DNA of 44,447 bases from an uncultured Rhodospirillaceae bacterium (lineage in GTDB: Bacteria > Pseudomonadota > Alphaproteobacteria > Azospirillales > Azospirillaceae): assembly GCA_937927415.1 (NCBI GenBank), contig CALBDS010000005.1:1-44447 (forward strand), written 5' to 3'. Below are positions 1 through 7,378 of this stretch, one piece after another. The notes beneath the pieces were generated by a model. That model ran no database searches, was not told the origin of the DNA, and saw nothing but the letters and a program-made list of their open reading frames with translations. Both the position numbers and the translations under genes were made by a program. The first letter of the stretch is position 1; each line of letters opens with the position of its first letter.

Positions 1-582
1 GTGGCGTTTTCCACCACCGCCGGCGCCCCATCGGACAGCCCTGTTACGCCGGCCCCGGTTTTTCCAGGCTGGCTTCCCCCCGGTGATGCCCCGCCTCTTT
101 CCCCTCCACCGGTCATCACCGGCAACGGGATCACCGTGGGGCTGGGCCATGGGATCACCGACGATCTGCGAGCCTTGGTGGCCCCAGCCCTGCCCGGCGC
201 CCGCTGGACTGACGAGCGCACTTTCCCTACCAGCCGAGGAGAGCGCCTGATGGAATATGCGCGTATGGATCTCCGCTTGGACCTGGAGGAGCGGCATCCC
301 GGCGATACCGCCGATGCTGCCTGGATGGGAGTTCCGACCATCGCCATCGGCGGCGGAAGCGGCGCCCCTCTGGCCCAAAGCGTGGCCTGGCTCAACGGCG
401 TGCTGGGGCTGGGAGAGCTGAGCCGCGTCACCCCGGCGAATGCAGGGGTGGAAGCCGCCACGCTGGCCGGCGACCACCCTCGACTGGCCCGCCTACGCGC
501 CAGCCTGCGCCAACGGCTGCAGGGCAACGCCCAAGCTTTGGGCATCCCGGCACCCCGGACCGGGGCCGAACCAGCTCCTTGA
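1..582 (+). CDS. C-terminal part of a degenerate GT41 (SPINDLY/OGT-like) glycosyltransferase, cut by the left edge
   Basis: The frame is already open at base 1, which happens to be a GTG, so the true start is probably upstream of the window; 193 residues are visible. Residues 88-115 read like the end of the GT41 catalytic domain: an R-M-D-L-R-L-D-L strand followed by a GDTADAAWMGVPTIA stretch, which matches in layout the 'DIALDPFP..GG.ST.EALWMGVPV' segment of the two full GT41 genes at 33722 and 36169. The tail with LARLRASLRQRL also matches their C-terminal helix. The N-terminal 45 residues are Pro-rich. The usual FP-NGG segment is replaced by an unrelated sequence, so the UDP-binding region looks worn and activity is doubtful. 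The next features downstream are plasmid iterons, so this gene ends directly at the replication origin. Confidence 0.55.
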   Translation: MAFSTTAGAPSDSPVTPAPVFPGWLPPGDAPPLSPPPVITGNGITVGLGHGITDDLRALVAPALPGARWTDERTFPTSRGERLMEYARMDLRLDLEERHPGDTADAAWMGVPTIAIGGGSGAPLAQSVAWLNGVLGLGELSRVTPANAGVEAATLAGDHPRLARLRASLRQRLQGNAQALGIPAPRTGAEPAP

Positions 583-600
583 CGTTGGAGTCTTGTCGCG

Positions 601-631
601 CCTGCCCGCCGGAATAATGCCTGCGGGCAGG
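601..631. repeat. Inverted repeat between iterons 1 and 2
   Basis: CCTGCCCGC (601-609) pairs perfectly with GCGGGCAGG (623-631) around a 13-base loop. It lies 19 bases after the stop of the left-edge gene and inside the iteron array. There is no T-run after it, so it could be a weak terminator, a structural element of the origin, or chance in GC-rich DNA. Confidence 0.4.
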
Positions 632-758
632 CAGGCATTGGAGCTTTGTCGCGCTTGTCCGGCGAAAGTGGAAGCGCGACGACAGGCCGGATTCCCCCTA
701 AATCAAGGCTGGCGGCGGGCAAGAAGGCTTCTTAGCCCGATTCGGCTGAGATAAAATC

Positions 759-767
759 TTATCCCCA
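759..767 (+). promoter_or_regulatory. Near-consensus DnaA box in the origin
   Basis: TTATCCCCA differs from the DnaA box TTATCCACA at one base. It abuts iteron 3 (766-781) and follows an AT-rich stretch (ATAAAATC). A DnaA box next to iterons is the usual arrangement of iteron plasmid origins; binding is inferred. Confidence 0.5.
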
Positions 768-887
768 GGAGTCTTGTCGCACCTCCGCCGGGATTCGCAA
801 ACATGAAAGAATTAAAGCCTGGAGTGTTGTCGCGTCCAATCTGGAATCTTGTCGCGCGACTCGCGATTCTCCACTGGAGTCTTGTCG

Positions 888-928
888 CACAAACAAATAA
901 TAGAAACTAATAGCCAGCAAATAGTTTG
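888..928. other. AT-rich stretch of the origin (candidate unwinding element and repA promoter)
   Basis: Between the last direct iteron (874-889) and the inverted iteron (929-944) the sequence is strikingly AT-rich for this window (CAAACAAATAATAGAAACTA and onward). Iteron origins normally have a DNA unwinding element beside the iterons, and the repA promoter must lie in this interval as well. No clear -35/-10 pair can be named. Confidence 0.45.
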
Positions 929-1008
929 GGCGACAAGACTCCAAGTTGCCCTCCCGGTGGGGAGCATGGTACACAACCGGCGAAAGGAAACCGGCAAGGC
1001 CTAGGCCC

Positions 1009-1947
1009 ATGGGAAAGATACACCAACTCATTACCCAAGTCGGGCGGGAGCAAGCCAAGTCTCTTCAGAGCACCCCCAACGAACGCTCGATAGTCGAGGT
1101 TGCCGCCGCCATCATGGAGGAGGAGCGGCAAGATCTTGGCATCACCTATTCCGGCTTTGCACTGACCGCTCTTCCTCACCGCCGTCTCCCCGATGAACAG
1201 GCATGGGAACGGCGCGGTCATCGCATCCGTCTGTTGATCGAGCCGGGACGTCTGCCGTTGCGGGGCGGCGGATTTCGTCTGTACGGCGTACCATATGGCA
1301 GCCGGGCACGAATGATTTTGCTTTATTTGCAGACCCGCGCCATCCAGACCGACAGCCGCGAGGTAGAGTTGGGCCGTAGTATGCACGAATGGCTCGACCG
1401 CATGGGCCTGTCCATCGGTGGACAGACCTACCGTGACATCCGCGAGCAATCGTGCCGGATCGCAGCCTGCAACCTGACCTTTGCCTGGGACGAAGAAAAC
1501 GGTGTCGGCTTTGAAAAGGACTCGATCGTCAAAGGTGGTATTCACCTGTACTCAGGATCCGATCCGCAACAGGGAACTCTGTGGGAAGACCGGGTGCTTC
1601 TCTCCGAAGCCTTCTTCCGGGAGTTAAAGGCCCATCCTGTCCCAATCTGGGAACCGGCCCTCCGGCACATTCAGAACAACAGCTCCAGTATCGACATCTA
1701 CATCTGGTTGGCCTACCGACTGCACAGCCTGACCCGGACCACGACGGTCACTTGGAACGCCGTCTTCGAACAATTCGGCGCGGGTTACAGCCGTCTGCGA
1801 GATTTCCGCAAACGCTTCATCGAAGCATTGCAACTTTCCCTAGCCGTCTATCCCGAAGCACGGGTGGCAGTGGAAGAGCATGGGCTGATCCTGCACCCGT
1901 CCCCCCCACCGATCCCCGAGCGAAAATTCGCCGAACTCTGCCGGTAA
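1009..1947 (+). CDS. repA: Plasmid replication initiator RepA (RepA_C-type)
   Basis: A 312-residue protein of the alphaproteobacterial RepA group that initiates plasmid replication by binding iterons and opening the origin. The frame begins at 946, but the ATG at 1009 (MGKIHQL) is preferred: it leaves the inverted iteron and promoter region upstream and is preceded by AAGG at 996-999. The segment around MGLSIGG..YRDIREQSCRIAACNLTF, the following strand-rich part and the C-terminal helices with AYRLHSLT and FGAGYSRLRDFRKRF fit the winged-helix RepA family as known from Azospirillum, Sphingomonas and Rhizobium small replicons. The iteron array directly upstream and a strong terminator downstream complete a self-contained replicon module. 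No parA/parB partition genes are near it in this window; they may lie to the left. The inverted iteron at 929-944 suggests that RepA represses its own transcription. Confidence 0.88.
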   Translation: MGKIHQLITQVGREQAKSLQSTPNERSIVEVAAAIMEEERQDLGITYSGFALTALPHRRLPDEQAWERRGHRIRLLIEPGRLPLRGGGFRLYGVPYGSRARMILLYLQTRAIQTDSREVELGRSMHEWLDRMGLSIGGQTYRDIREQSCRIAACNLTFAWDEENGVGFEKDSIVKGGIHLYSGSDPQQGTLWEDRVLLSEAFFRELKAHPVPIWEPALRHIQNNSSSIDIYIWLAYRLHSLTRTTTVTWNAVFEQFGAGYSRLRDFRKRFIEALQLSLAVYPEARVAVEEHGLILHPSPPPIPERKFAELCR

Positions 1948-1971
1948 GACAGCCGCCGGCTTTCGGAATAA

Positions 1972-1984
1972 GACAAGACTCCAA
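1972..1984 (-). repeat. Inverted iteron copy downstream of repA
   Basis: GACAAGACTCCAA is identical to 13 bases of the inverted iteron at 929-944. It lies 24 bases after the repA stop and overlaps the start of the terminator stem. It contains GACTC, a GANTC site. Confidence 0.7.
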
Positions 1985-2025
1985 AAAAACGCCGTAACCA
2001 AGTCAATAGGTTACGGCGTTTTTTT
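1983..2025. terminator. Bidirectional rho-independent terminator between repA and neuB-like gene
   Basis: AAAAAAACGCCGTAACC (1983-1999) and GGTTACGGCGTTTTTTT (2009-2025) form a perfect 17-bp stem with a 9-base loop. The T-run on each strand makes it work in both directions: it ends repA on the plus strand and the NeuB/AsnB/methyltransferase operon on the minus strand. Confidence 0.93.
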
Positions 2026-2061
2026 CATCCGGCTTCACCATTCGGACCGGCAGGGAGGGGG

Positions 2062-2077
2062 AGCGACAAGAGTCCAA
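2062..2077 (-). repeat. Outlying inverted iteron copy
   Basis: AGCGACAAGAGTCCAA matches the inverted iteron with one core change: GAGTC replaces GACTC on this strand, so the GANTC site is kept while the middle base differs. It lies past the terminator, 46 bases from the end of the neuB-like gene. Confidence 0.65.
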
Positions 2078-2122
2078 ATTTTCCCCTTCCTCCGCCCCCA
2101 TGACATGAAAGACGCGCCGACA

Positions 2123-2821
2123 TCACAAACAGCGGGCTGCCTCGTCACGGAAAAGCGAAACAGCGGCCAGTTCATCGGGCGTCATGCTGCCAGTATGATC
2201 GGGACCATACATGGCCTTGTCGATGGTGAAGTGCTTTTCCAGGATCCTGGCCCCTCGGACACAGGCTACCTGAGCCGCGGTGATTCCCAGCGTATGATCG
2301 CTGAAACCGGCATAGCGGGTGAAATCCACCGACGCGAGGTGCAGATCCTCCAGCGGTGTGGGGTATTTGGAAACACAATAGAGGAATTCCACTCCACCCA
2401 TGGCCTCAATGACCGGGAATTCCGGGCCATCCCACATGCCCAGCGATACCAGAAGCGGCTTGCCGGTAGCCGACAATGCGTCGATCAGCGCGCGGTCCTT
2501 CACCGAGCGCGACGCGACCTTATAGCGGCGCACGCCTATGGCCTCCAACCACGCCACCCGCTCCACATCAAAGACCGAGGCCATGAACTCGATGCCGACG
2601 TCGGCACAATGGCGGGCCAATTCCTCCACTTGGGTACGGCTCAACTCGGTCTTACAATTGTAGTCGTACCAAGGGTTGCCTTCCCGCGGGAACAGAGCAA
2701 CGGCGTCATAGACCTGGAACTTGGCCACCTCGGCGCCACCGGCCTTGGCCGCGTCGATGAGCGCGCGGGCCAAGCCCATGTCGCCATTATGATTCTGGCC
2801 GATTTCAGCGATGATTTCCAT
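2123..2821 (-). CDS. NeuB/SpsE-type sugar synthase lacking the C-terminal SAF domain
   Basis: NeuB-family enzymes condense phosphoenolpyruvate with a hexosamine-type sugar to form sialic, legionaminic or pseudaminic acids. The 232 residues cover the TIM barrel: N-terminal EIGQNHNGDMG, KFQ (residues 36-38), GFSDHTLG and the late EKHFTIDK and GPDHTGSMTP segments are all typical. The usual family length is about 330-350 residues; here the protein stops right after the barrel, so the antifreeze-like (SAF) domain, which in NeuB covers the active site of the partner subunit, is missing. No SAF-like frame follows in 1984-2122. The ATG at 2821 lies inside the end of the asparagine-synthase gene (17-base overlap), so translation is probably coupled. 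The substrate is not deducible. Confidence 0.85.
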   Translation of the reverse strand: MEIIAEIGQNHNGDMGLARALIDAAKAGGAEVAKFQVYDAVALFPREGNPWYDYNCKTELSRTQVEELARHCADVGIEFMASVFDVERVAWLEAIGVRRYKVASRSVKDRALIDALSATGKPLLVSLGMWDGPEFPVIEAMGGVEFLYCVSKYPTPLEDLHLASVDFTRYAGFSDHTLGITAAQVACVRGARILEKHFTIDKAMYGPDHTGSMTPDELAAVSLFRDEAARCL

Positions 2822-4688
2822 GAGGGTTCAAGTCCAGCCAAAGGTTGAGCATGATGAAGCAGAACAGGGTATGTCCGTTCAGGCGGCGGGGATCGTGCAG
2901 CAGGCGCCGTGCCGTGTCCATGGCCCCCGGCGCCAGCATCCCGGCCTGGTCCAAAGCCGAGCCGGGAGTGAAGGTGCGGTCCAGCAGATCGGACCATTCG
3001 CCCTTCAGCCAATGATCGATGGGCACGTTGAACCCGTGCTTGGGCCGGGTGGTGATGTCCGTCGGCAGACGGTCGGCGAAGGCCCGGCGCAACGCCCATT
3101 TCAAGGTATCGCCGCGCACCATCTGGTCATAGCGCAGCTTAGCCGCGTGGGACAGCACCGCCGGGGCGACGAAGGGCGCACGCCCCTCCACCGAACAGGC
3201 CATGGTCATGCGGTCCAGCTTGCGCATCATCTCGTACGGCAGATAGAAGGCCCGGTCCTGGCGGATGTAATCCTCTGCCGTCCAATCCGCCCCGCCCACG
3301 GGCTGATAGGCCGCGAAATGGCGCAGCGAAGTGTTTGCTTCCGCCGCCAGATCGGAGGCGAACAGGGCCTCTTTTTCCGCCTCCGCCGCATAATAGTGCC
3401 AGGCCCAGGCCCGTTCTGCCGGTCCGTAACCGGCCAGCACCGACAGGCGGCGATCAAGACCGTCTCCGAAGTTCTGGAACGACAGCGGGTCTTGCGGGGC
3501 CGGGGCCGGGGCCACCCCGTCGAGCGGCAGATAGGGATACCAGGAATAGCCGCCGAACAGTTCATCGGCGCCATCCCCCGACAAAAGCACCGTAATACCC
3601 CGTTCCCGTGCGGCCCGCGCAATGGTCAGGATGCCCAGGCCGGAGGACACGGCGAACGGCTCGCCCCCATGGCGGCAGAAGGTTTCCAGATCCGCGCGGA
3701 AGCTGTCGGCGGTGACGCGGATTTCATGGTGGACCGTGCCCAGGGTGCGGGCATAGGCCGCGGCTTCCGCGGATTCGTCGGCTCGCCCGTGATAGGGATC
3801 GGCCGCGTCCTCAAACCCGATGCTGAAGGTCGTGAGCGTCCGCCCCCCGTCCCGCGCCAGAGCCTCGGCGGCCAATGTGGCGACGATGGAGCTGTCCAGG
3901 CCGCTGGATAGGAACGCCCCGACCGGGACATCGGACAGCAGCCGGCTGCGCACCGCCTCGCTCACCACGCGGCGGGTCTCGGCCACCACCTCCTCGTCAC
4001 TCTCGCCGATAGGGCCGGTGTTGAAGCGGTTGGCATAGGCGCGCACCCGCACACCGTTGGCGTCGGCGATCAACAGATGGCCGCGGGGCAAGGCGCGGAT
4101 GCCGCGGTAGATGGTATCCGGCTCCGGCACCCACAGGAAGGAGGGGAAATCCCACACCGCCTGCGGATTCAACGACATGTCGATGCCGGGATACGGGGCC
4201 AGCCCCGCCAGCTCCGACGCGAACACCAGCTCCCCCGGAGCCGGTTCAGCGTAATAGAGCGGCTTTTCCCCCGGCAGGTCACGGGCCAGAATCAGGCGGC
4301 GTTCGTTCTCGATCCACAAGGCGGCGCCGAACATACCGTCCAGCCGCTCGAACAGATCCGCGCCCATTTCGTCGTAGAGATGACAGATCACCTCCCCGTC
4401 GCTGTGGGTGGCGAAACGGTGACCGCGGCTTTCCAGTTCCCGGCGGAGTTCGGGATAGTTGTAGATCTCGCCGTTGTAGAACAGCGCCACCGACCGGCTG
4501 GCGTTGAACAGCGGCTGACCACCGTGCTCCAGATCGTTGATGCTCAGCCGGCGCATACCCCCGGCGAACGGTCCCGACCGGTGAAAGCCCACCCCGTCCG
4601 GGCCACGGTGGAGCAGCGCCCCGACCATCCGGCCGAGCACGCCATCATCCACCGCCCGTCCGCTTCTGTATCCGGCGATGCCGCACAT
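2805..4688 (-). CDS. asnB: Asparagine synthase (glutamine-hydrolysing)-like amidotransferase
   Basis: A full-length class II glutamine amidotransferase of 627 residues. Met1 is followed by the nucleophile Cys2 (MCGIAGY), the glutaminase domain runs to about residue 210 (RGPDG, NGEIYNY), and the synthetase domain carries an ATP PP-loop at residues 260-267 (LSSGLDSS). The housekeeping reaction makes asparagine from aspartate, but copies inside glycan clusters (for example WbpS) are thought to amidate carboxyl groups of uronic acids. The nucleotide-sugar dehydrogenase at 28109 could provide such a uronic acid, and the neighbours (methyltransferase before it, NeuB-like gene overlapping its end) favour the glycan role; this is inference. 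The ATG at 4688 has GGGAG about 11 bases upstream. Confidence 0.88.
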   Translation of the reverse strand: MCGIAGYRSGRAVDDGVLGRMVGALLHRGPDGVGFHRSGPFAGGMRRLSINDLEHGGQPLFNASRSVALFYNGEIYNYPELRRELESRGHRFATHSDGEVICHLYDEMGADLFERLDGMFGAALWIENERRLILARDLPGEKPLYYAEPAPGELVFASELAGLAPYPGIDMSLNPQAVWDFPSFLWVPEPDTIYRGIRALPRGHLLIADANGVRVRAYANRFNTGPIGESDEEVVAETRRVVSEAVRSRLLSDVPVGAFLSSGLDSSIVATLAAEALARDGGRTLTTFSIGFEDAADPYHGRADESAEAAAYARTLGTVHHEIRVTADSFRADLETFCRHGGEPFAVSSGLGILTIARAARERGITVLLSGDGADELFGGYSWYPYLPLDGVAPAPAPQDPLSFQNFGDGLDRRLSVLAGYGPAERAWAWHYYAAEAEKEALFASDLAAEANTSLRHFAAYQPVGGADWTAEDYIRQDRAFYLPYEMMRKLDRMTMACSVEGRAPFVAPAVLSHAAKLRYDQMVRGDTLKWALRRAFADRLPTDITTRPKHGFNVPIDHWLKGEWSDLLDRTFTPGSALDQAGMLAPGAMDTARRLLHDPRRLNGHTLFCFIMLNLWLDLNPHGNHR

Positions 4689-4745
4689 TATGAATAAGGC
4701 TCCCTTATGAAAACGGTAGGGGCGCTGATGGGGCGCACATCCCCG

Positions 4746-5885
4746 TCAGCGCCATGCCTCGGCGTAAAGGGTGATGTCGGGGCGGTTGTCGAACGCCGCG
4801 TCCCGCAGCAACGGCGCGCGCGACTGGCGGTAAAGCGAGCGTTCGGCGAACCGGAAACCCGTGTCGGTCAGAAGCTTTTCCAGCCGCGGCCAGGAGTACC
4901 AGTTGACATGCTCTCGCAGCACCCGTTCAGGGGCTGCGGGTGGGATCAGGCTGACGGCCCATTGGCCAAAACTGTCGATATCCCCATCCAAGGCCCGGCG
5001 GCGGACTTCCTCCCGCCCGGCGGCCGGGGGAACGGCGAGCCATCTGCCGGGAACATGCTGCACATTGTAAAGGGCAAAGACGAACAGCAGCTTGCTTTCC
5101 AGGTTCGGTTCGATCCCCAGTTCGGGCCAGAAGACCGTGTTGTCGGGGTCCACCCAGAAACGGAACCACCCCTCGTCTCCGGCGCGGTAGCGGCGCATCG
5201 CTTCTTCCACGTCGGGAACCGCGACGCGCAGAATGCCGCCCGGTTTCAGCGTCCGATGGGCTTCTCGCAGCAGGTGGGCGGCGGTGTCGAGGTCCACATG
5301 CTCCAAAAAATGGGACGTGAAGACATATTCCAGCGCGCCGTCGCCCAACGGCAGGCGGGTGTTGCCGTCCAGGGTGATCTTGCCCCGTCCTTCCCCCCAC
5401 AGGTTGTCCACGTTCAAAAAGAAGGGGAAGGACCAATTTCCCCCTCCCAGATTGAGGCCGGCGGGCGGATAGACCCGGTTCAGATACTCCATCAGGTGCC
5501 GCTGTGCGTTTTCCAGCAGCGCACCGGGCAGGGCGTTCATCCGGTCCATAATCCACGTCTGGGTGATGGAGGATGGTGCCGGGGCGATACCGGCACGGAT
5601 GGCGGTCCCTGTCGCGATATCCGGTGCCTGGACGGCGGGGGCGATGGCCATGATCTCGGCCAGAAGAACCGGATCGCCGGGGGTCAGACCGCGTGCCCTT
5701 TCCAGACAGTCCAGGGCTTCACGCGGGGATCCCAGCCCCAGGCGCGCGCGGGCCAGAAGGCGCCATCCCTCGGCCTGATTGGGGAATTGGCGGACGATAA
5801 GCTGACAAAGGGAATCGGCTGTGGCGTAAGCGCCGCTTTCAATATCGCAGAAGGCGCGCTCCAACGCTTCGATCAGTGTCATCAT
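4746..5885 (-). CDS. TPR-fused SAM-dependent methyltransferase
   Basis: First gene of the minus-strand set 5885-2123. The frame is open to 6089, but the upstream 68 residues are unlike protein; MMTLIEALERAF at 5885/5882 is the likely start, giving 379 residues. Residues 1-80 form about two TPR-like helix pairs (CQLIVRQFPNQAEGWRLLARARLGLG). The methyltransferase part follows: LNLGGG (the glycine-rich SAM loop) around residue 146, DGALEYVFTSHFLEHVD, then LREAHRTLKPGGILRVAVPDVE, the classic post-motif of Methyltransf_11-type sugar methylases. Substrate unknown. The 209-base gap to the divergent DegT gene at 6095 should hold promoters for both directions. Confidence 0.78.
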   Translation of the reverse strand: MMTLIEALERAFCDIESGAYATADSLCQLIVRQFPNQAEGWRLLARARLGLGSPREALDCLERARGLTPGDPVLLAEIMAIAPAVQAPDIATGTAIRAGIAPAPSSITQTWIMDRMNALPGALLENAQRHLMEYLNRVYPPAGLNLGGGNWSFPFFLNVDNLWGEGRGKITLDGNTRLPLGDGALEYVFTSHFLEHVDLDTAAHLLREAHRTLKPGGILRVAVPDVEEAMRRYRAGDEGWFRFWVDPDNTVFWPELGIEPNLESKLLFVFALYNVQHVPGRWLAVPPAAGREEVRRRALDGDIDSFGQWAVSLIPPAAPERVLREHVNWYSWPRLEKLLTDTGFRFAERSLYRQSRAPLLRDAAFDNRPDITLYAEAWR

Positions 5886-6094
5886 GGGGGTCGAAGCCGA
5901 TGGCTCCCTCGTGTCGCCGTGCGGGTCTGTCACGTGCGGGCATGATGCACATTTTGACCAGAGGGGGAAACCCATCCTGACGCCGCCCGGACCGGGCTTG
6001 CGTATGCCCGTGCGTTGACCTTCCGCGATCTTTGGTGTTTGGTTTTCCCGCCGGCATCCAGGCCCGGCGTGTGTCCAGATGCGGGTCAAGCCAT

Positions 6095-7369
6095 ATGTCG
6101 CAGCCGTTGGCCATCGCGGGGGGAAAGCCCGCCGTCAGCCGTCCCCTCCAGCCCTTCAACGGCATCGCCGCCGGTGAACGGGATGCCGCCGTGCGGGTGA
6201 TCGAGCGGGGAACGCTGTCCGGTTTCTACGGCAGCCCCCAGCCCCGCTTCTTCGGCGGTCCCGAGGTTCAGGCGTTCGAGCAGGAATGGGCTGCCCGTTT
6301 CGGCATGACCCACGCCGTCAGCGTCAACTCCGCCACCTCGGGCCTGATCGCGGCCATGGGGGCCGTGGGCATCGGGCCGGGGGATGAGGTGATCGTTCCG
6401 CCCTACACCATGTCGGCCACTGCGGTGGCGCCGCTGTTCTATGGGGGCATCCCGGTCTTCGCCGACATCGAGCCGGACCAGTTCTGTATCGACCCCGACG
6501 CGGTGGAGCGTGCGATCACCCCGCGCACCCGCGCCATCATTGCCGTCAACCTGTTTGGCCACTCCGCCCGGCTGGACCGGCTGCGGACGCTGGCCGACCG
6601 CCACGGCCTGTACCTGATCGAAGACAACGCCCAGAGCGCCCTGGCGGTGGAGGACGGTGGCCGTCTGGCCGGCACCGTCGGCCACATTGGGGTCTTCAGC
6701 CTGAACGTCCACAAGCACATCCAGACCGGTGAGGGCGGGGTGTGCGTCACCGCCGACGATACCCTGGCGGCCCGGCTCAAGCTGATCCGCAACCATGGGG
6801 AAAACGCCGTCGAATGGGTGGGGGTGGAGGATCTGTCGAACATCGTCGGTCAGAACTACCGCATGCCGGAAATCGCCGCAGCCATGGCGCGGGTGCAGCT
6901 TTCCCGCCTGGATGGGCTGGTGGAGCGGTGCGAGCGCATGGCCTCGCGGCTCAGCGCCGGGCTGGCGGGGCTGGCGGGGATCACGCCGCCGGCGGTGCGT
7001 CCGGGATGCCGCCACGTCTATTTCATGTGGACCGCGGCCTATGACGCCGAACGGGTGGGGGCGCCACGCGCCGCCTTCGCCCGCGCGCTGGCCGCCGAGG
7101 GGGTGCCGGTGGCCGAGGGCTACGTCCGCCCGCTCTACTGGCTGCCGCTGTTCCAGAAGCGCATTGCCCTGGGGCGCGAGGGGTTCCCCTTCACCCTGAC
7201 CGACCGCACCTATCCCCCCGGTCTGTGCCCGGTGGTGGAGGACATGCACATCAACCGGGTGATCCAATTCCAGCCCGTGTCGTGGGACGCCGACGACGCG
7301 CAGATCGATATGGTGATCGACGCCTTCCACAAGGTCCACCGGGCCGTCGCTACCCTTTCCGCGGTCTGA
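6095..7369 (+). CDS. DegT/DnrJ/EryC1-family PLP sugar aminotransferase
   Basis: These enzymes transfer an amino group from glutamate or glutamine to a keto group of a nucleotide-activated sugar (PseC, SpsC and ArnB are examples). The 424-residue protein has the family landmarks: NSATSGL (phosphate binding, residues 78-84), IEDNAQS with the PLP-nitrogen aspartate D177, and SLNVHKHIQTGEGG with the Schiff-base lysine K207. EDNAQS is slightly unusual beside the common ED(A/C)AQ. The frame begins at 6032; the ATG at 6095 (MSQPLAIAGGKP) matches the usual family N-terminus. With the NeuB-like gene and the cytidylyltransferases this suggests an amino sugar precursor of nonulosonic type. A methyltransferase gene follows after 9 bases. 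Confidence 0.87.
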   Translation: MSQPLAIAGGKPAVSRPLQPFNGIAAGERDAAVRVIERGTLSGFYGSPQPRFFGGPEVQAFEQEWAARFGMTHAVSVNSATSGLIAAMGAVGIGPGDEVIVPPYTMSATAVAPLFYGGIPVFADIEPDQFCIDPDAVERAITPRTRAIIAVNLFGHSARLDRLRTLADRHGLYLIEDNAQSALAVEDGGRLAGTVGHIGVFSLNVHKHIQTGEGGVCVTADDTLAARLKLIRNHGENAVEWVGVEDLSNIVGQNYRMPEIAAAMARVQLSRLDGLVERCERMASRLSAGLAGLAGITPPAVRPGCRHVYFMWTAAYDAERVGAPRAAFARALAAEGVPVAEGYVRPLYWLPLFQKRIALGREGFPFTLTDRTYPPGLCPVVEDMHINRVIQFQPVSWDADDAQIDMVIDAFHKVHRAVATLSAV

Positions 7370-7378
7370 AGGCGCCTT

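Larger units (their letters stand above)
585..944. repeat. Iteron array of the plasmid origin (six direct copies, one inverted)
   Basis: A 16-base repeat with consensus YTGGAGTCTTGTCGCR occurs directly at 585-600, 638-653, 766-781, 819-834, 841-856 and 874-889, and inverted at 929-944. Copy 2 (638) and copy 4 (819) have changes inside the core (GAGCTTTG and GAGTGTTG), copy 5 (841) has GAATC in place of GAGTC. Start-to-start distances are 53, 128, 53, 22 and 33 bases; the 53-base spacing occurs twice and the sequence after copies 1 and 3 is similar, suggesting duplication of a two-iteron unit. Iterons of this kind are binding sites for the RepA initiator encoded just downstream. The inverted copy lies in the presumed repA promoter and is the natural site for autorepression. 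Five of the seven copies contain GANTC. Confidence 0.9.

Noticed and set aside
585..944. CRISPR array
   Set aside because: The repeats are 16 bases, irregularly spaced (22 to 128 bases), partly inverted and lie directly before a RepA gene: they are iterons.
759..1058. A 99-codon minus-strand frame over the origin
   Set aside because: It runs through the iterons and the repA promoter and looks like chance; the sequence is explained by repeats.
4707..5945. A 412-codon plus-strand frame
   Set aside because: It is antisense to the TPR-methyltransferase gene and shows no recognisable fold.
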